From Siphonodentalium dalli (lineage: Eukaryota; Mollusca; Scaphopoda; Gadilida; Siphonodentaliidae), in the NCBI GenBank assembly GCA_032622095.1, contig CP136064.1:172060310-172124309 (forward strand): a stretch of DNA of 64,000 nucleotides, in the 5' to 3' direction. Each line of letters begins with the position of its first letter. Position 1 is the stretch's first letter. The translations under genes and the position numbers were made by a program. The notes below the pieces were generated by a model. That model ran no database searches. It was given only the letters and a program-made list of their open reading frames with translations, and was not told where the DNA came from. Positions 27,401-36,400 of the stretch are shown one piece after another.

Positions 27401-30400
27401 ACGCCGTAATAGTTCCATACATTGTACATGACAATCATATGGTATCAGGGCCTCATGTATGCTGTCAGAACTGACTACTAGTATGCTTACATATGGTGAA
27501 CAGTTTTCATCCCAATACTGACATACTTTGCAGTTTCATCAGTGAATGATAACGGCAAACAGCGAAATAGAAAGAATACATATTGTCATGTGCTCCAGAT
27601 TCACTGCCAATAGTCTTTCCAGTAGAGACCATCACTTGGCTCACTAACTTCTATTTCCACATATATCAAAACGATATTCTGCCACATAGCTTTCACTCGT
27701 GTATGATGCGCAGTTACATGCAACACATTTATATTGCGCAGAATATCAGAAAGGACTGCATTTGTATTGTTACATGTCTAAAGCGAGCTTACATGCGCAG
27801 CGTTTATATTGCGCACATCTACTGCCAATATATTTCCGAAACCGGCCATGACATGGCTCTTCGTCTATGGCGGCTGTTCTGGGTGGGGAAGACTCGTTGT
27901 CACGTGACGCTCTTGCTCTCATAGACATAGCGCACCAGCCAAATGGCCTTCTGACTCTTCCCCATGGTGCAGTGGCCCACATCATTACAAGATGGGGTCC
28001 AGTCGATCCCCTGGAATCGTAATACCTTCGGGATACATCCGGGCCTGCTCCTCCGCCGTCATGTGATCATAGTGGTATGTCATCGACATATCCACTGATT
28101 ATGTGACAAAACGATTCGATACAATCATGACGAAAATGAAGGCATTCGTATCTTCACGTCCGCTGTAAGCGCACTTTCCTAACGGAAACCGCCTAGTTCT
28201 TGCCTATGTGCATTCGGAACTCATCGTCCTCATATACGAGAAAAGACAGTATCTTACCTGTCATAGCAGGTAAGATCACGTGGCCAGGGGTATAACGTGA
28301 TTTTATATTAACCTTACTTTATACTCAATAACCTAGGTTGTATTGTGTTATGTATATTAACCTTGCTTTGTTATAACTAACAGCATGTCTTGCAGTCGAA
28401 CATGATTCGAATTTGATGGCCACACACCGTGCAGGTTGCTCATTCACGGGTGTATTACTTGTTATAGTTGGGTAAGGGCATATTAGTCAATGATTACCTA
28501 CTTTGAGCAACCGTACCAGTCTTTACCTCGGGCAGGACCAGTTCTGGCCCCCCAGGTCCTGCTACGGCAGTGTGAACCAATGGTAGGCGGGTGCTGCAAG
28601 TGGTTGATTCGGGAAACCAATCTTCACGGGCGATTGCTCCGGCACCTTTCTCTCAGGTGCCTAATGGTAGTGGCAATACGATTATTAAATTTCGAAATAA
28701 TTCACATCGATATACTATTATTCCACATAGAGTGAAATTTCCATCAGTATTTTGATTTCGGCCTGGATTCCTGCCACGAAGATCTGTTTATAGGCCACCA
28801 CAATTATTGGGCACCTGGGAGTAGCCTTTGGCGGCTGTTCTGGGTGGGGAAGACTCGTTGTCACGTGACGCTCTTGCTCTCATAGACATAGCGCACCAGC
28901 CAAATGGCCTTCTGACTCTTCCCCATGGTGCAGTGGCCCACATCATTACAAGATGGGGTCCAGTCGATCCCCTGGAATCGTAATACCTTCGGGATACATC
29001 CGGGCCTGCTCCTCCGCCGTCATGTGATCATAGTGGTATGTCATCGACATTTATTCCAGTTTGGTCAGGACCACCTGCATTTGGGGGATTCCATGGAAGG
29101 GGCTTCCTCTGATCAAATGGCTCATCAGAACTTATTCCCTCTGGCCTTGGGGGCGCAGCTTGATGATGCCCCTGAATTTGAGGGGGTGACCTTGGACAGG
29201 ACATAGCTACTTATCCCAAATGCAAGAGCATTTGTCTTGCGTCGAACCATTTCAGTGTAGGCCTCTTCCACAGTCTGGTATCCCAACCTGATGCAGCCAA
29301 TTCTGTTGGCTGGCGTCGATCTCGACATGCTTCTCTGCATCGCGTGGCGTCGGCAGGTTTGACGACGATGAGCAAGAATCGCGGGTCGACAGTGGGTCAC
29401 CAGGCACACTGTCGGACGAGGATTCTGATGTTCCGCTGGTAAGTGATTTTGTACAGGATGAGGATACAGGTTGATATCTTATATTGCTTCATTTAATTCA
29501 ACAATTTGCGATAAGTCCAAGTATTTATCTCAGTCAGGAAAGATCCAGCGCTGTAGCCTTTGGAGGATGTTCTGGGTGGGGAAGTGAAGAGTTGTTGCGT
29601 GCCTCCAAGAGCTGCTCCAGCCTTCTGCCTCTTCCCCACGGTGCAGTGGCCCACATCTCCACAGATGGGGTCCAGCCACTCCCCTGGAATCGTACACCTT
29701 CGGGATACCTCTAGGCCACTCCTCCACCGGTAGGCTGAATGTTCTGGGTGGGGAAGACTTGTTGTTGCGTGCCTCCAAGTGCTGCACCAACCAACCTTCT
29801 AACTCTTCCCCACGGTGCAGTGGCCCACATCTCCACACGATGGGGTCCAATCTCCTGGAATCGTAATACCTTCGGGATACCTCCAGGCCACTCCTTCACC
29901 GGTAGTAAAGAAAGGCTGAATGATCTGGGTGGGGAAGATTTGTTGCGTGCCTCCAAGAGCTGCACCAACCAGCCTTCTATCTCTTCCCCACGGTGCAGTG
30001 GCCCACATCTCCACACGATGGGGTCCAATCTCATGGAATCGTAATACCTTCGGGATACCTCCAGGCCACTCCTTCACCGGTCATTTTGCAATTTTGATCA
30101 TTCTGCTACATTTGATCATTTCGAAATGTACCCGACACTCGTTATGTGCGCCATCATAGATTACTGATGCTTCTATGCTTGTTCATCAAGTCCTCAGTGG
30201 TGTTCTCTAATCCCATATATACTGGTATGCAATGATACCTTGGATCATGATGGCGTTCCCTGCTCTCTACATTATACGAGGCTGGAGTACAGATGTGTGG
30301 CATGATCTAATGAAACCTCATACCTCGCTATGATATCTGCAGCATATCATTTTTATATCTGGTTTGTGTATCACAGGGAGCAATTTACTTTCGATATCTG

Positions 30401-33400
30401 ATTCGCAAATAATCTCACATTGACATGATTAGATAGCATTTTTATAACATCATACATGTATAAAAAATTCCTTGCTATTACCGGTATCCACATTTCAGTG
30501 GCAAATCGCGATGCGATTCCAGTTAATTTGCTCCCTGGTGTATCATAAGCATTCTGATATGTTATGGCATACACAATGGCTGCATGTGACATCAGTTCAT
30601 AATGTGAACTGTCGCGAGAGCGGAGAAGATAACAAAGAGAATAGGATGCAGCAAAGTTATACTTGCTCGATTGTCTCGCTAGCATGAATTATATGGCACT
30701 ACCTGGGATGTTTATTCCAAAAACAAGGGGGGGGGTGCGGTACACATTTGATCAATGTCGTAATCTGAATTGGGAGCTCTTTCACGTAACATAATCATAT
30801 CTGATTCATGACTAAATCACATTTACATGAATCCTGTTTCGGAAGAGTACATTCCCATCGAATTTGGATATTAATTAACTTTATTGCTCGTGCCTCCTCC
30901 TGGGCTTGCATTCTAATCCATATAGTTCAGTTGAGGGCTTCTCCTTGGCGGAAAAATATAATATTTATAAATAATATTACTTTTTCCTTAAGGGAAGCCC
31001 GAAACTGAACTATCATAGATCCCTCCCATGGTGGTGCCATTCCCAACCCCGCGACTCGCAAATCTCATGATTAAGTCGGAAATAAAAAACTGACTAGACA
31101 ATAGATAGAATGCGGGTGTATTCATGCGAGACTAATCTGGACACGGATGTGAGTAGGGTCGGCACAGCAATAAAATTTTAACCCTCCTGATTGACACAAG
31201 GCCGGAGACGTAATCCATATAGTTCAGTTTCGGGCTTCCCTTAAGGAAAAAGTAATATTATTTATAAATATTATATTTTCTGCTATGTCATGATCTGTGG
31301 TTGGAAATGTTTTTAATATTAGTTGAAAGCTTAATCACTTATATTAAGGTTGATTCGCTGAATTAAGAATTATGAATTTTCAGAAAATCTCAATTTCAAA
31401 CTCTAAATTTGAAGGAAAAAATTAATATTCTTTATAACCAATGTACGGTAGAGCACTATAACAACACCTCTTTACCCCCACACTATGAGAGATATGTTCT
31501 AATTATGTAAAATGTTGTTTAAAAAAAGAAGAGTTTTTGAGGTGGTTGTTTGAGAGTTTGACATGAAATATTTGCAAAAAACACACTGCATTATTTAGCT
31601 TTATAGGAATCCAACTAGGGGCTATTATCTGTCTACTATCTGAACCCATGATTATCTGCGAGAAAATGAATCAAATATTTTTCATTGCATATTTTAATTT
31701 CTTGCTAGCTTGTACAATTATTTTGTTGGAGGAAAAATCACCATAAAGCAACATAATGTCTGAAAAGGTGAATCAGTATTGAGTGTTTATGTCTGCCATA
31801 TTATTGCAAATGTGGTTGATTAATATTTATGTTGTTTTATGCTGTTTTGGTCTTTCATACGATAAAAAAATAGTTCTGCAAATGGCTACCAAAAAACTAA
31901 AATATTCAATAATTTTTTTTTTTTTGTTGCAGACATTCATGATTCTTAAAGGTGACATGCAGCGGTTATAGATTGGTCTATGCCCCTCATATCAATGTGC
32001 CATTGTCAGCCCTAATCCCAACACAAGGTCTCATAAAATGCCATGTTTTACAATCCACCATTAGTTTCTGGCCAAATGTCATGGAGTTTATTATATATAT
32101 GTTATGTTGTAGACTCACATAATTACAAAACTTTTCAATGAGATGAGAATCCATCCAATATATAACAATAATTCAAGGAATATCATATTCTCATTGATGG
32201 CACAATAAGCCTAGCCAACAGCCACAAAATTAAACCAACAGAACTATTGCTTATTATGGCATTAGGGGTTTACCCTCCCAGTGATAAAAATCAGTAGTCT
32301 GCCATGACATGTTTTATATCAATAAAAATAACATTGCTACGTTTGCAGTAAAATAGGCAGGTCATCTACTTGTAATCATATCAGTCGTTCATTTGACCTA
32401 CCATAGTAGCAGTAATTTGACTTCCCTTGTAATGGTCAATTTAGTGATACTGTATTGTGTGTATTTACTGAGATTTGTGCATTGTTTACATCATCGCAAC
32501 CCTGTTTTTACAGGATCCTTAGAAACACACACGGTGGCAATTCGACTGCGGATCAATCACGTGTACTCTGGAATTACTACATTGTCACATGTACATTGTC
32601 CATTTTCATTTCATGATGAATGATTGGTGGCTACATCAAAGCCTAGACTCAAAGCAATAATTTGAAACATATTTTGTGTAAATTAAGCTTTGTATGTAAA
32701 ATATTATAATACCACTTGTTTGTTTGTTGAAGTAAACAAAGATCAAATTAGCTAGAACTTTTATTATTTTTTTTCGTTTTATCAAAACATTTCCAGCAGA
32801 TGCATATAATTCATGTTGAATTTACCACAATAGAGATATATCTCAATCTTGGTATGGTGGTTCCATTGAAAGTATCTATTACCATCATTTTATGTGGGAA
32901 CACAGATTATTAACTTGCTGTCTCAATTAACTAAATTTCACTAGGAAATCTCATTCGGATTGACATTTCCCAAAAACAGAGAACAATAGTTCAAGGAATT
33001 AGCACGTTAGCATATGTTAATCAAAGACCTGTGACATCATGCATTATAATACTTAATTAGTTGAGTCATAGTTTGTAATTTAGGTTTTTTTTGGGGGATC
33101 GATGCATTGAAATTTTAATGTGTAAACTTGAAACTTGGACAAATAATGCAAAAGCAATGCATTAACTTCGTTTTTGGGGTAGACGTTATTAGATTTTGTA
33201 AGAAATTTTCAGTCAGGCCATAAGCTCTACTTTATCTTGTCAATCTGTGACGTTACAAATTATGGGGAGATAAGTCACGACATTTTCACTCAAACAGGAA
33301 ACCTATCTAAAAACGCTGAAACGTTGACACCGTATTTCAGCAGATAGATGTTTGCTGACCAAACCGGTGACCAATGAAATTCATTTTTAGCTAAATGATG

Positions 33401-36400
33401 AAAACTGTTGCATGTCGCCTTTAAGCACACAATATGTCTTTAATATGGCTAATTTTGTAGCCCAAATGCATGTTGGGACATTATATTGGGGACAGTCACA
33501 CCTCCACTTTTATATTCCTCAAAGGTTGTTGATTGTAATGTTTCACCCTAGTGATCATATGTATACTTGTCTTACAGTACCCGGTGGAAGGGGCAGACAA
33601 TCATCAGATGATGTCATCGAATGTGATGGACTGTGAATATCTACTGCCGAGTCACTTAAGTTACCAAGCTCAAGATGTCGTTAGCAAGGTATGCTCACTT
33701 TATACTAGTAAACTGTATTTACATGGTTTGTTTTTGGACTTAAGTTTTCTTGCACTATCATACAAAATATAATTTGATCTTATATAAAAATAGGCCCACG
33801 GCTCAATGGTATGTGTCATCAAAGAATGACTTAGATATTTTTATTTTGCCAGAGATTAGTTCTCCTGGAATAAATTTGTTGGCTTTGGATGCTGATGCAC
33901 ACGTTCTTCGGGCAATGATATTTAGTGTAGAAAAATAAATAATAACTATTTACCTGTTACTAAATACAGGGAACCGATATCTTCCAGACAACAAAAATTT
34001 AAGTTTAATTATGAAAAAAAATTTTTTTTGTCAAATTGAGCAAGGATTGAGTTCAATCTGAAACAAATTAATTAAAAAAAAATATTAGAAAATACAATTG
34101 TGAATACATGCTCTGCTTGAGATCAAAATGTGTTTAAACTGCATACAGGAGAATGTTTCAGCTAGTGGATAATACAAGGTTTGCCCAATAATACATGTGA
34201 GAGATGAGTTATAAGGCTGATGCTGAGCAGTTACTCTAGTGTTCCAAATAATCGTGCATGCATATTTATTAATTTCACATTGTTTATTTGGGTCTTCATG
34301 TTTAGCAAAAATCACGTGGAGCTATCACTTATTTCTCTGTTGATGCCAGCTGTATCCGTTTTGGCACCAGCTCTAGATAATCATTCACCATTTGCATGAC
34401 AAGTTCATGTATTGATGCAGTATGGGATTTTATTTCTAACTCCATCTAAGATGTCACGTTTCTTTATGTTTATGCAATTGCAAACTGCACTTCCCTGCAC
34501 GTCTATTCCGGTCTGCACGTTTATTTTATTTTGTCATGATTTCCACCCTATACATTTATTTTTGGACTATTTCAATATTTATTTGTCTATAATTTAAAGC
34601 ATTATTGTGGCCTATTTTTCCAGCTTCTAACGAAGAATCCGGGAAAAAGATTGGCAGATATCGAACAGTTCCAGAAGCTGCCATTTTATAAGAGTCTCAA
34701 TTTCACTTCAGTGGTGGAGAGAAAGGTATACTGAGTAACTACTTCATATATATTAATCCTTCCATGTCTGGACCTTCCTGAAATTTTGCAGAAAACACTG
34801 TGCCAATGCATTCTCTTATACATATGAGTCTCCCTAAGGGAGACTCGCATTTATATAAGAGAACACATTGGCCTAACAATATTTACCTTGACCATGTAAT
34901 CCAGTGCATTCTCTTATATATGTGAGGCTCCCTATAGGAGACTGGCATATATAATAGAATGCACTGGCACAGGATCATTAATGCTGAACAAGCACTGCTC
35001 CAATCATGAAAGGGTTAACGACAGTCTCTTGAGTGGTAATTTTTTTTTAAATATATTTGGATTATGTTATGAGAGGTTCTTGCTGGACCACCAAGGTAAA
35101 GCAGCATGAAGGCCTTCTTTCATATGATCAGATTGGATTAAATGTTTCATGGCTCAGTAACTATCAGATCGCAGATCAAATAATGTAATTCAATAATGTG
35201 GGTTTTAAAGGGATACTGTACCCAACATGTTGTTGTTGGTTTCTATAGTCTCCGAGTCGGAGAATAAGGTAACAATGTTTCCATTATTTGAAAGTCTGTT
35301 GAGTACGAAGTAGTGTTATGGATGGCAAATTTACCGGAATGCAAAAATACAAATTGTCGTTGTCGAGTAATTTTTGTACAGTTTTCAACCAAATGAATCA
35401 AATAAAAGTTATATTATATGCATACTAGTCACATATACTCATTTAATTTATTGTATCATCACTAGTCAGTGAGTGGCTTGAGTTTTCTCCTCGTATCATC
35501 ATAATGTTCAAACAATCGTGTGTACGATCGGTTTACAAATCCAGTATCCCTCAATTACTTTATTTGATAACGTCATGTACACTGGAATTCGTAATTTAAT
35601 TGACGCCATTTTATGGCTCCAGTCATAAATTCAATTTATATCAAATTATTAACTTATAAATTATTAAATTTTAAGATAGCCTATTAACCTGAGCGTTTAC
35701 AGAATACATCTTCGACTCAAATTATTTATGTTTCTATATATTATCGATATTAGATCGTTGTTATCACCGGAAATTTAATGAAAATGGCGTACAGTACCCC
35801 TTTAATAATGAAGACAGGCATATTGTGTTATATCTGGCAGTTTATCTTGTTTATGAAATGTAGAAAGTGGTGTCTGTCTCCAGCATGTGAGAGGTACTGG
35901 TAAATCTAGTGATGTTGCAGTGTTGTATTCAATGCTGCCATCAGTAAATAGCATATGAAATCAAATATATGTAATTATAAATATAAGTTATTGTGGTGGA
36001 TTGGCGGTAACATGGTGTGACATTGAGGTCTTGAAATTTAAATGTTCAACTGAGTCACGGCAAGACAGGGATGAACATAGACTCTATCAGTCAATGTCAC
36101 ACCATGTTACCATCAATCTGCAACAATAACCTATATGTTCTGCTGATAGATCTTGTCATTCATATAAATTTGTCATTTATGCAGAAAGAACGGTCTGCAA
36201 AAATAAAAAAAAATCTCCTGTTGGTCTATCCACAATGTTGTTCAACATAAATGACGTCCTTTAAATGCAGTACGGCAAGAGACAATGGAACGGTTGTCTT
36301 TGTTTCCCTTATGTTCACGGCTAGAGACGTGAGATATATTGCAATCAATGTGGCCAATCAAAGATATTGTTTCTTACTGGAGGTGGAACATTGTCCAGGG

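Larger units (their letters stand above)
26158..31279. mobile_element. DIRS-like non-autonomous retroelement with internal complementary region
   Basis: Left arm 26187-26328 and right arm 31083-31230 are inverted copies of each other, identical over ~130 bases apart from one T in a run. The outer ends differ (TTTTTCCGCCAAGGAGAAGC at left; reverse strand of the right end TTTTTCCTTAAGGGAAGCCC). At 30914-31013 lies a block that is the exact reverse complement of the right outer end joined to the left outer end. In DIRS elements this internal complementary region lies near the right repeat and templates joining of the ends. No target duplication is seen, as expected for tyrosine-recombinase integration. 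The ~4.6 kb interior has no long ORF, so I see no reverse transcriptase or recombinase. It sits in RSKR intron 8. Confidence 0.82.

Noticed and set aside
27770-27985. Argine-rich ORF on the - strand
   Set aside because: Lies across the 222-bp duplication unit and does not recur intact in the second copy.
29530-30077. ~100-residue overlapping ORFs on both strands
   Set aside because: They follow tandem repeat units, overlap each other in several frames and carry no domain.
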